A stretch of DNA of 12,906 nt from Prevotella sp. (GTDB lineage: Bacteria; Bacteroidota; Bacteroidia; Bacteroidales; Bacteroidaceae), in contig JAJPZE010000174.1 of NCBI GenBank assembly GCA_021204565.1, positions 1,457 to 14,362 on the forward strand, in the 5' to 3' direction. Every line of letters begins with the position of its first letter. Position 1 is the stretch's first letter. The translations under genes were made by a program, and so were the position numbers. Shown here one piece after another: positions 6,835 to 12,801 of the stretch. The notes below the pieces were generated by a model. That model ran no database searches, was not told the origin of the DNA, and worked only from the letters and a program-made list of their open reading frames with translations.

Positions 6835-9354
6835 CGTTTCGTTTCTTCGTTTCGCGGCAAGCTGTCTGATGGCGGCTTCAATATCTCCGCCCAATTGTTC
6901 AGCCAACCGGTACAGCTCCACCTTCTCACTCTCCTCCGTAGTGTATGCAAGATACTCCTCTGCACTCACCTCCGTCGCGTAGACCGCCGACTGCGTTCCG
7001 CCCAAGCCAATCCACACCTCCTTATACAACCGTGCCGGATTGTTGGACAGATTGATGGAGAGTATCTGGGATTTTTCCTTCTCGGTCAGCCCTAACAATG
7101 CCTGTATTTGGTCGAACTTGTTCATATACTTCCGTTGGTCGAGGAGTATCTTGCAGTCGGAGTTGTTGATGATACTTTCCTTTACAACGGGAGAGGAGAT
7201 GATGTCATCCACCTCCTGCGTCACCACAATCGCCTCGCCGAAGTATTTCCGCACCGTCTTGTACATATACCTGAGATACTCCGCCATATTTGCCGACGAG
7301 AGCGCTTTCCAAGCCTCCTCCACAATAAGCTGTTTCCGTATCCCTTTCAACCAGCGCATCTTATTAATGAACGCCTCCATAATGATGATTGTAACGACGG
7401 GAAACAACTCGCGGTTGTCCTTTATGGAGTCAATCTCAAAGACGATAAAACGCTTGTTCAGCAAATCGATGTTCTCCGCAGAGTTAAGCAAGAAGTCATA
7501 CCGTCCGCCGCGATAATATTGGCGCATGGTGGTCAGCATATTGTCAATATTGAAGTCGTCGCGGCTCACTTTTATCTCCCTCGCAGCCAACTCCTTGCGG
7601 TAGTCGTCCCGCATATACTCGTAAAAAGTATTGAACGACGGCACAATGCTTCTGTCCGAACGAATACGCTCTATATATGCCGAAACGGCACTGCCCAATT
7701 CGCCGCTCTCCGTCTTCGTTACCTTGTCGTCCTCGCTCTTCCACAGGGTGAGCAACAACGTCTTGATACTGTCTTTCTTCTCCACGTCAAAGACATAATC
7801 ATCCGTGTAAAACGGATTGAAACTGACGGGTTTCTCTTCCGTGTAGGTGAAGTACACGCCGTCTTCGCCGTGCGTTCTGCGATGTATCATCTCGCACAAA
7901 CCCTGATACGAGTTACCCGTGTCGACCAATACCACGTGTGTGCCTTGCTCATAATATTGGCGGACGAGATGGTTCATAAAGAACGACTTGCCGCTCCCGG
8001 ACGGACCGAGTACGAACTTGTTGCGGTTAGTGGTTATGCCGCGTTTCATCGGCAGGTCGGAGATGTCTAAATGTATTGGCGTGCCGGTCAGACGGTCCGC
8101 CATCTTTATACCGAACGGCGAGGGCGAGGAGCGGTAGTTGGTCTCCTCTGTGAAGAGACAAACAGCCTGTTCGGTGAATGTGTAGAAACTCTCCTCTGCG
8201 GGAAAGTCGCCCTCGTTGCCCGGCATTGCCGACCAATAAAGGGTCGGGCAATCGATAGTGTTATGACGGGGCATACACTCCATGCTTGCCAACTGACTGC
8301 CCACATCATTACGGATATGGCGTAATTCCTCCCGGTCATCACTCCACGCCATTATATTGAAGTGTGCACGCACGGAGGTCAATCCGTATGAATGCGCTTC
8401 GTTGAGATAGCGGTCTATCCATTCGCTGTTGATATTATTGCTCCGCGAGTATTTCGAGAGCGATTGCATGTTACGTGCCGATTTCTCAAATCGGCGGAGG
8501 TTCTCATCGCTGTTGTCAATGAACACATATTGATTGTAGATGTGATTGCACGACAGGAGCAACCCGACCGGAGAGGCAAAGGACAGACGGCAGTCGCTGC
8601 GGTCGGTTGATAGGCGTTCGTAACGGCAGTCGGTGGCGACCGCACCCGGCAAATCCTCCGTGTCGGAGAGCGTGTGCAGACATAGATAATTGTCGCCTAT
8701 ACGCATCTCCTTCGCGCTCAAGTCAATGTCCTGCAAGGTTCCAAGATTATTAGACGATGTGTTGTCATTGCCCGATAGTGAGAAGTAGCGTTCTATCAGT
8801 CCGGCAGTGTTTTTCGTGCCGATGATTTCACCGCTGTCGAGACGGCGGAGAGTGATGAAACCGCTGTCGTTTACGATACGTGTAAATTGCTCCACAGCTT
8901 CCATAAACTTGCCCGCCGTCTCGTTGTTCACCTCCTTCGGAATGATATGCCCTCTGCACAGCGTGCTGAAGTTGCTTTGCATGCGGCTGCGCTCCTTTGT
9001 CGTCTTCGTAAGGAAGAGATAACAGCTGTGTTTCAGATACGGACGCTCGTTAAAATGACGCTCATAACTACGGGAGAGAAAACTCAAATCGTCCCTGTCC
9101 GTATCCGCCGCATAACGCTCCGCAACATACCAGTCTTGCTTGTGGATGATGCTGAAGTCCGGCAACACTTTCATCGCCTTGCACCAACAGCCGTGAATGG
9201 ATTCATACTCCGCCGATGTAACGGTGTACAATTCTGGCAACGTTACCTCGAATGCAACCGTTATATCGGCATCATTCGAGATGATACAGTCTTGCTCCAC
9301 AGCCAACAGCGGGAAACGGTTCTCAAGAGTAGACATCTTAGACGTATTACGCAT
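6832..9354 (-). CDS. traG: TraG conjugation ATPase (VirB4-like)
   Basis: The protein has 840 residues. The N-terminal half (about 1-430) is the VirB4-type domain preceding the ATPase. The C-terminal half is the motor: Walker A GPSGSGKS at 450-457, a 'VLVDTGNSYQGLC' strand at about 475-487, Walker B RKQLIVEEAWKAL with the acidic pair Glu679-Glu680, and a TQEVDD segment at 712-717. It energises assembly of the secretion channel at the inner membrane. It is not the coupling protein despite sharing a name with TraG/VirD4 proteins of other systems. The first ATG overlaps the traF stop by eight bases, which suggests coupled translation; Met7 is an alternative. Length is normal for the Bacteroidetes family and no key residue is missing. 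Confidence 0.97.
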   Translation of the reverse strand: MRNTSKMSTLENRFPLLAVEQDCIISNDADITVAFEVTLPELYTVTSAEYESIHGCWCKAMKVLPDFSIIHKQDWYVAERYAADTDRDDLSFLSRSYERHFNERPYLKHSCYLFLTKTTKERSRMQSNFSTLCRGHIIPKEVNNETAGKFMEAVEQFTRIVNDSGFITLRRLDSGEIIGTKNTAGLIERYFSLSGNDNTSSNNLGTLQDIDLSAKEMRIGDNYLCLHTLSDTEDLPGAVATDCRYERLSTDRSDCRLSFASPVGLLLSCNHIYNQYVFIDNSDENLRRFEKSARNMQSLSKYSRSNNINSEWIDRYLNEAHSYGLTSVRAHFNIMAWSDDREELRHIRNDVGSQLASMECMPRHNTIDCPTLYWSAMPGNEGDFPAEESFYTFTEQAVCLFTEETNYRSSPSPFGIKMADRLTGTPIHLDISDLPMKRGITTNRNKFVLGPSGSGKSFFMNHLVRQYYEQGTHVVLVDTGNSYQGLCEMIHRRTHGEDGVYFTYTEEKPVSFNPFYTDDYVFDVEKKDSIKTLLLTLWKSEDDKVTKTESGELGSAVSAYIERIRSDRSIVPSFNTFYEYMRDDYRKELAAREIKVSRDDFNIDNMLTTMRQYYRGGRYDFLLNSAENIDLLNKRFIVFEIDSIKDNRELFPVVTIIIMEAFINKMRWLKGIRKQLIVEEAWKALSSANMAEYLRYMYKTVRKYFGEAIVVTQEVDDIISSPVVKESIINNSDCKILLDQRKYMNKFDQIQALLGLTEKEKSQILSINLSNNPARLYKEVWIGLGGTQSAVYATEVSAEEYLAYTTEESEKVELYRLAEQLGGDIEAAIRQLAAKRRNET

Positions 9355-9676
9355 TCGCCTTGTTCCTTTCCTTTAATATCCGCATGACACGTTTCCTGTT
9401 AATGAGGTATCGCGGTCGCTGACGCGCCGCTCCGAGTTTCATCAGTCCGTGCTCGCCGTACCGTCCATTCAGGTTAAAGGTCTGCCATACCAACAACGAA
9501 GCTGCAACTGCACCGAAACCGATACATATCCATTGATTGATACCAATCATATAGAGGATGATGAACAGGACGAACAGCGCAAGCAGACCGCCGGCGAAAA
9601 TGAACAGATATTGGGCTTTCAAACCCTTGAACTCAACCGACCTGCCGATACCCTTGTTAATCTGATACTCAGCCAT
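9347..9676 (-). CDS. traF: TraF conjugal transfer protein (DUF4133, VirB3-like)
   Basis: The protein has 109 residues. The conserved start MAEYQINKGIGRSVEFKGLK is followed by two membrane segments (about 22-44 and 48-66). Then comes the basic cytoplasmic tail with RYGEHGLMKLGAARQRPRY and LINRKR. This is the DUF4133 pattern, comparable to VirB3, a small inner-membrane partner of the VirB4 ATPase. Consistent with that, its stop overlaps the start of traG by eight bases, and it begins six bases after traE. Length is normal for the family. Confidence 0.95.
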   Translation of the reverse strand: MAEYQINKGIGRSVEFKGLKAQYLFIFAGGLLALFVLFIILYMIGINQWICIGFGAVAASLLVWQTFNLNGRYGEHGLMKLGAARQRPRYLINRKRVMRILKERNKANA

Positions 9677-9682
9677 ACCTTG

Positions 9683-10012
9683 TTATAGAAAGAACGAGCT
9701 GAGGATGGTCGCCGCAACGATAAGAAAGATGCACGCGCCGAACCAACTGGCGGCAGTCTTGGACGTATCGGGATCACCGGACGAGAACTTGCTGTACACT
9801 TTCACGCCGCCAATCAAACCGACAACGGCACCGATAGCGTAGATAAGTTTCACACCCGGCTCGAAATACGATGTAACCATACTCGTGGCATCATTGATAC
9901 CCGACAGACCATTGCCCTGTCCGAAGACGGGGACGGCAGCGACAGCCAATAGGACTGCCGAAAGGATAACTCTTTGTCTTTTGTTCATGTTCTTGTTTCT
10001 TTCTTTGTTCAT
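9683..10012 (-). CDS. traE: TraE pilin-like conjugal transfer protein (DUF4134, VirB2-like)
   Basis: The protein has 109 residues from the first ATG. A signal peptide (basic NKRQR, then ILSAVLLAVAAVPVFGQ) precedes a short mature chain with GLSGINDATSMVTSYF and two hydrophobic helices. These are GVKLIYAIGAVVGLIGGVKVY, and AACIFLIVAATI-like sequence in the last 25 residues, with the loop SSGDPDTSKTAASWFG between them. This is the DUF4134 plan and mirrors VirB2 pilins. An ATG at 9988 would shorten the N-terminus by eight residues and also has a purine-rich AGAAAGAAACAAGAAC before it, so the start is uncertain. It lies after a 241-bp gap and begins the compact traEFG block. Confidence 0.93.
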   Translation of the reverse strand: MNKERNKNMNKRQRVILSAVLLAVAAVPVFGQGNGLSGINDATSMVTSYFEPGVKLIYAIGAVVGLIGGVKVYSKFSSGDPDTSKTAASWFGACIFLIVAATILSSFFL

Positions 10013-10024
10013 AAAATTCTTGTG

Positions 10025-10123
10025 TTAAGTCCTTCGGTGGAGAAATTGCACTCCCGGACGATTATATACTTCTCCTTTTACTCTCGTTTCCGGCGTGCGG
10101 CATACTACTGCACGCACCGGCAT
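10025..10123 (-). CDS. micro-ORF 2 upstream of traE (32 codons, uncertain)
   Basis: An ATG at 10123 opens a 32-residue frame beginning MPVRAVVCRTPETRVKGEVY and ending in HRRT. It lies two bases after the stop of a similar-sized ORF and 12 bases before the first traE ATG. The predicted peptide is strongly basic. No family is recognised, and the strand contains hairpin-forming sequence in the same place. It may be a real coupled leader peptide for traE, part of a dispersed repeat, or a chance frame. Confidence 0.3.
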   Translation of the reverse strand: MPVRAVVCRTPETRVKGEVYNRPGVQFLHRRT

Positions 10124-10125
10124 AA

Positions 10126-10224
10126 TCACGCTATCCGTAATCCCGTTCCTTGCCTAACGGCGAGCTCCGGCTGCACTCGGCAAATCGAGCAAGCTCGTTT
10201 GCCCTCGTTTGCACGGACCTTCAT
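10126..10224 (-). CDS. micro-ORF 1 downstream of traD (32 codons, uncertain)
   Basis: An ATG at 10224 opens a 32-residue frame beginning MKVRANEGKRACSICRVQPE and ending in LRIA, 29 bases after the traD stop. It carries a Cys-x-x-Cys pair and many Arg/Lys residues. Residues 8-15 are encoded by the stem-loop at 10179-10203. The reading is two bases from the next micro-ORF, so both could be coupled. No known family is recognised. The sequence may instead belong to a non-coding repeat common in Bacteroides genomes, which I recall only loosely. Confidence 0.3.
   Translation of the reverse strand: MKVRANEGKRACSICRVQPELAVRQGTGLRIA
10179..10203. repeat. stem-loop between traD and traE
   Basis: GGCAAATCGAGC (10179-10190) pairs with GCTCGTTTGCC (10193-10203) across a two-base loop, with one bulged T, giving 11 base pairs. 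A second stem lies at 10093-10098 (GCGTGC) with 10110-10115 (GCACGC). Neither is followed by a clear U-run on the minus strand, so a simple intrinsic terminator is not obvious. They could partially attenuate transcription, protect an mRNA end by processing, or be part of a repeat. Confidence 0.55.
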
Positions 10225-10253
10225 AGCTTTACATTTGAAGTTTATACTATTTG

Positions 10254-10985
10254 TTACATATAATTTCGGATGTCGAAATCATCGATATTGTCGGGAAGAA
10301 CAAATCCGGACTGTTGCCGTGTCCGTTGCATCTTGTCGCTGTCAACGAATGCGGCTATGGCATCCGCTATCTTATCGCTCATTACCTCATCCGACATCCG
10401 TTCCTGTATCTTTTCAAACAGCTCCGTACCGTCTAAATCCGAGAATACCCGACCGGCATGCACCAATTCTTCATCGGCAGGACGCTCTTTCTTAATTGTC
10501 TTGACAGCCAAGTCAATGTCGTCGAAACCGAGCCCTGTTGCCGGCAACGTCGTGTTTCTTTCTTCTTTTTCGTCCTCATTATATACCAACTCTGAAACGG
10601 GAATGTCGGTGAACACATCATCAAGATTGTCTTCTGATACCCGGACTGCATTCTCCTTTTCCGTTTCAACGCCGGCGAAAGTAACGTCATCTTCCGTAGC
10701 GGCAACACTTTGTTTCGCTATGGCGGTTTGTTGCGCCGGAACGGTATCATTTGTCTTATATGCGGTCATCTTATAATGGCTTTTGCCGATGATATCCTCC
10801 GGCGAGAGAGGAGTGCCGGTTGCCCCTGTCTGTACGTCCGTCGTGCCGGAACATAATGAACGCCATAACCTGATAACCGCTTTCACGAAACGGATAGGGA
10901 ATGAGTTCATAATACGGTTGCGATGCAACCTACACAGCAACCACAGATTGAAACAGGCGGATATTATAAGAAGTATGGTCGTCAT
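10254..10985 (-). CDS. traD: TraD-type conjugal transfer protein
   Basis: The protein has 243 residues with one N-terminal membrane segment (about 4-20) and a basic patch (23-45). A long acidic, probably disordered middle follows. The C-terminal region contains 'GFDDIDLAVKTI', 'EELVHAGRVFSDLDGTELFEKI' and the closing DNIDDFDIRNYM. This arrangement matches, from memory, the protein annotated as TraD before traE in Bacteroides elements, including the 'EDDVTFAG' and 'DDVFTD' blocks. It is not the VirD4-like TraD of F plasmids: no Walker motifs are present. The biochemical role is unknown. It begins 25 bp after traB. The name is less certain than the membership in the tra operon, and TraC is possible. 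Confidence 0.72.
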   Translation of the reverse strand: MTTILLIISACFNLWLLCRLHRNRIMNSFPIRFVKAVIRLWRSLCSGTTDVQTGATGTPLSPEDIIGKSHYKMTAYKTNDTVPAQQTAIAKQSVAATEDDVTFAGVETEKENAVRVSEDNLDDVFTDIPVSELVYNEDEKEERNTTLPATGLGFDDIDLAVKTIKKERPADEELVHAGRVFSDLDGTELFEKIQERMSDEVMSDKIADAIAAFVDSDKMQRTRQQSGFVLPDNIDDFDIRNYM

Positions 10986-11010
10986 GGTTTTTGTTTATAA
11001 GCAATGATTA

Positions 11011-11553
11011 TTATATTCCATTCAGGTGGAACAACTTCATGTATTTGTCGAAAGTATTGAAGATTTCATCGTGAAACTCCGCAAAGTGATATGTGAGCAC
11101 ATTATCAATGAAACCGGTAATACTCACCTCGTTAGCACCAATCACATGCAATATCTTCTGTATTTGGTCGTGGTACTCCTTTCGTATATAAACCTGTCTG
11201 CCGTTCCTCGCTTTAATATGCGTCTCGCGGATAAACATGTTCTTATACTCCGATATATTCCCGACACCTCTCTTTTCTTTTTCCTTTTCCTTTTCTTTCT
11301 TTGGCGAGACAGGTAAAACCGGTGCGGGGAAGGGGACAGATTGAGGTTCTGTCTCCGGCTTATCTTCCCGAGCTTGGTCTTGGTCTTGAATAGTCTCATT
11401 TTTGTCTTGAACAGACTCGTCTTTATCATGGGCAGACTCGTCCATGTCTTGTCCTGTACCCCGTGCTTCTTTCGGAATGCTCATATCATCCGAGCGAAAA
11501 GCGTTTATAATAGCAACGCTATCAATGTCGCTGATGTCCATTTTCTTTGCCAT
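11011..11553 (-). CDS. traB: TraB (DUF3408) with putative ribbon-helix-helix DNA-binding C-terminus
   Basis: The protein has 180 residues. Residues 37-71 are five imperfect heptads (MDESAHD, KDESVQD, KNETIQD, QDQARED, KPETEPQ), very acidic. A Pro-rich linker and a KKEKEKEKEK run (85-94) follow. The C-terminus from about 100 matches DUF3408: YKNMFIRETHIKARNGRQVYI, then RKEYHDQIQKILHVIGANEV and SITGFIDNVLTYHFAEF. Read as secondary structure this is a beta strand and two helices, the ribbon-helix-helix order of many ParB/CopG-type DNA binders. It begins five bases after the ParA-like traA, so the pair is probably cotranslated. DNA binding is inferred, not shown. Confidence 0.85.
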   Translation of the reverse strand: MAKKMDISDIDSVAIINAFRSDDMSIPKEARGTGQDMDESAHDKDESVQDKNETIQDQDQAREDKPETEPQSVPFPAPVLPVSPKKEKEKEKEKRGVGNISEYKNMFIRETHIKARNGRQVYIRKEYHDQIQKILHVIGANEVSITGFIDNVLTYHFAEFHDEIFNTFDKYMKLFHLNGI

Positions 11554-11558
11554 AGTGA

Positions 11559-12317
11559 TTACTTTTTAATAATTTCTATTATCTCCTCAACAAGTTTGTC
11601 AATATTACTCCCGCGCACTAACGTCCTGTCTGCCGGAAAGGCTGTGGACCGAAACAACGCTTTACGCTCCGTTGCCGTCTCCTTACGAAAACGCTTGCTG
11701 TCAGGCAAGAACGTTTTCAGCACGGGAAGCGAAAACTCCTTACATGCTTTTTCATACGCTTCATAAAGGTCTGTCTTCTCCCGACCGTCAACCATATTCC
11801 ACACAAGATACAATCCCTTGATGTCAGACTTGCCCGTACCTACCATCTGCTCCTTGATTATCGTGGCGAACTTTATCGAACTCTCCATTACAACACGGTC
11901 CGCTATGATTGGAGTGAAGATATAATCCATACGTGCGATAGTACGCACTACATCAGGGTTGTTAATCGTTCCCGGCAAGTCAAAAAACACGAAGTCCAAA
12001 CCCTCGCATTGCTCCGTCATACTCTTCGCCGTTTCGACGGCATCCTCCGCACGGCTGCATTTGATGAGATACGGCTTCTTCTTCAATCGTTTCAGTTGCT
12101 CATACGCCATCATCTTGTAATAATCGTCCTCCATCACGGCTTTCATGTCGCGGCGACGCATGTCGTGTATGCTGTATTGTGGAAAATCGCAATCCACAAC
12201 AGCTACATTGTAACCCTTGACATAGTGCAGGTAACTCGCCACAAGCACTGTCAAAGTTGTCTTCCCTGCTCCTCCCTTCTGAGTGGAGAAAGCCACATAA
12301 CTCGTTTCTTTGTTCAT
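11559..12317 (-). CDS. traA: TraA ParA/MinD-family ATPase
   Basis: The protein has 252 residues. A deviant Walker A motif QKGGAGKTT lies at 13-21 with both lysines (Lys14 and Lys19) present. The A' motif VVDCDFPQ is at 40-47 and the Walker B-type FFDLPG at 111-116. A further conserved-looking stretch is YLVWNMVD near 170-177. This places it with ParA/Soj/MinD ATPases, which dimerise on ATP and bind DNA nonspecifically. In Bacteroidetes elements it is the first gene of the tra operon. There is no N-terminal helix-turn-helix, so it resembles short type Ib ParA proteins. Its start is supported by an A-rich leader and by MNKETSYVAFSTQKGG, a usual N-terminus. The gene follows a roughly 330-nt structured leader. 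Confidence 0.95.
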   Translation of the reverse strand: MNKETSYVAFSTQKGGAGKTTLTVLVASYLHYVKGYNVAVVDCDFPQYSIHDMRRRDMKAVMEDDYYKMMAYEQLKRLKKKPYLIKCSRAEDAVETAKSMTEQCEGLDFVFFDLPGTINNPDVVRTIARMDYIFTPIIADRVVMESSIKFATIIKEQMVGTGKSDIKGLYLVWNMVDGREKTDLYEAYEKACKEFSLPVLKTFLPDSKRFRKETATERKALFRSTAFPADRTLVRGSNIDKLVEEIIEIIKK

Positions 12318-12376
12318 AAATTAGATTTTTGATTAAATTATACAATGTGCGGAATATGTATCGTATTATCGTTCGT

Positions 12377-12400
12377 ACATACATACATACATACATACAT
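12377..12400. repeat. ACAT microsatellite in the traA leader
   Basis: Six perfect tandem copies of ACAT lie 59 bp upstream of the traA start. Tetranucleotide tracts of this kind can gain or lose units by slippage. Here a change would alter leader length and a minus-strand frame that begins at 12420, but not traA itself. Confidence 0.9.
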
Positions 12401-12416
12401 CTGTCCGCGTTAACTT

Positions 12417-12605
12417 TCAATTATAATTTGATGTTATATTCATTAGTGTAACAATCGAACGGACAGTTCTCAAATTAGTACTCCTCAAACGTGTACTCCT
12501 CAAATTGAAACTCCTCAAATTGAAACTCCTCAAATTGAAACTCCCCAAGTGGAAACTCCCCAAATGGATTTTAATATGAAGAATGTATATTCTGTTTGTA
12601 TTCAT
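12417..12605 (-). CDS. 62-codon leader ORF encoding pentapeptide-like repeats (uncertain)
   Basis: The frame encodes 62 residues. Residues 15-46 are five-residue repeats of the form (F/T)-(N/H/R)-L-(R/G)-S, reading for example SFNLRSFNLRSTRLRS. The register is compatible with the pentapeptide-repeat pattern in which an Asn/Asp precedes a central Leu. The ATG overlaps the stop of a nine-codon ORF as ATGA, and both lie within the predicted tra transcript. Because the DNA repeat unit is 15 bp, any open frame through it would look like a pentapeptide repeat, so the coding reading may be incidental. Seven or fewer repeats are too few for a full pentapeptide beta-helix. Confidence 0.35.
   Translation of the reverse strand: MNTNRIYILHIKIHLGSFHLGSFNLRSFNLRSFNLRSTRLRSTNLRTVRSIVTLMNITSNYN
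12470..12566. repeat. 15-bp tandem repeat array upstream of traA
   Basis: Six complete 15-bp units start at 12470, 12485, 12500, 12515, 12530 and 12545, with a partial unit from 12560. The three central copies are identical (TCAAATTGAAACTCC). The outer copies diverge at their middle or first positions, the usual pattern of an array maintained by unequal recombination. There are no spacers, so it is not CRISPR. Candidates are binding iterons for TraB or another regulator, a centromere-like site for TraA/TraB, or coding repeats in the leader ORF. Confidence 0.92.
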
Positions 12606-12631
12606 TTTGTGTATAATTGATGATTAGTCAT
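12602..12631 (-). CDS. nine-codon leader ORF coupled to the 62-codon ORF
   Basis: The frame reads MTNHQLYTK and its TGA overlaps the next ATG as ATGA. A TAGGT stretch lies immediately before its ATG. The predicted transcription start is about 14 bases upstream, so this would be the first start codon of the tra mRNA. Such an arrangement fits leader-peptide control, but nothing proves translation. Confidence 0.35.
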   Translation of the reverse strand: MTNHQLYTK

Positions 12632-12652
12632 ACCTACGATTGATTTTCGGTG

Positions 12653-12683
12653 CAAAGAAACGATGGAGAGGGTGATGAACAAG
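12653..12683 (-). promoter_or_regulatory. Bacteroides-type promoter for the tra operon
   Basis: On the minus strand CTTG (12683-12680), a 19-bp spacer and TTTCTTTG (12660-12653) match the Bacteroides -33 TTTG and -7 TAnnTTTG consensus, with one mismatch in each box. Transcription would start near 12645, leaving a leader of about 330 nt before traA. The hairpin AGCGG-TTTTT-CCGCT (12682-12696) overlaps the -33 box and could be part of an operator. Confidence 0.55.
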
Positions 12684-12705
12684 CGGTTTTTCCGCTATGA
12701 CGGCC

Positions 12706-12740
12706 TATGGCGTTAATACGGTAGTATATGGCGTTATTAC
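12706..12740. promoter_or_regulatory. 21-bp-period direct repeat between divergent promoters
   Basis: TATGGCGTTAATAC (12706-12719) and TATGGCGTTATTAC (12727-12740) differ at one base and start 21 bp apart, two helical turns. They lie between the two predicted -33 boxes, about where an activator or repressor would act on both promoters. The protein that binds is not known; in CTnDOT the tra promoter needs Xis2c, Xis2d and Exc, but no site match was tested. Confidence 0.5.
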
Positions 12741-12745
12741 TCCCC

Positions 12746-12776
12746 TGTGAATCAATTGTTTACCGCCGTACCTTTG
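12746..12776 (+). promoter_or_regulatory. divergent Bacteroides-type promoter, rightward
   Basis: TGTG (12746-12749), a 19-bp spacer and TACCTTTG (12769-12776) resemble the -33/-7 consensus; the -7 box is perfect and the -33 has one mismatch. The predicted start near 12783 lies about 19 bases before the ATG of the rightward ORF at 12802. Both promoters share a TTTGCACC at the start region, in inverted orientation. Confidence 0.55.
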
Positions 12777-12801
12777 CACCCGGACAACGATAAATGTCCG
12801 T

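Noticed and set aside
6415..7095. 226-codon plus-strand ORF across the traG-traI spacer
   Set aside because: Its centre is a translated T-rich simple repeat (runs of Leu, Phe, Cys, Val) and the flanks are antisense to traI and traG.
7108..8070. 320-codon plus-strand ORF opposite traG
   Set aside because: It lies wholly antisense to the conserved ATPase region of traG and encodes nothing recognisable; it is a shadow frame produced by the codon pattern of traG.
10270..10776. 168-codon plus-strand ORF opposite traD
   Set aside because: Very Ser-rich shadow of the acidic codons of traD; the TraD reading has a membrane anchor and a conserved-looking C-terminus.
12100..12420. 106-codon minus-strand ORF beginning in the ACAT tract
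   Set aside because: Most of it is an out-of-frame reading inside traA, whose Walker motifs fix the true frame.
12470..12566. CRISPR array
   Set aside because: The repeats are contiguous 15-bp units without spacers, and no cas gene is present.
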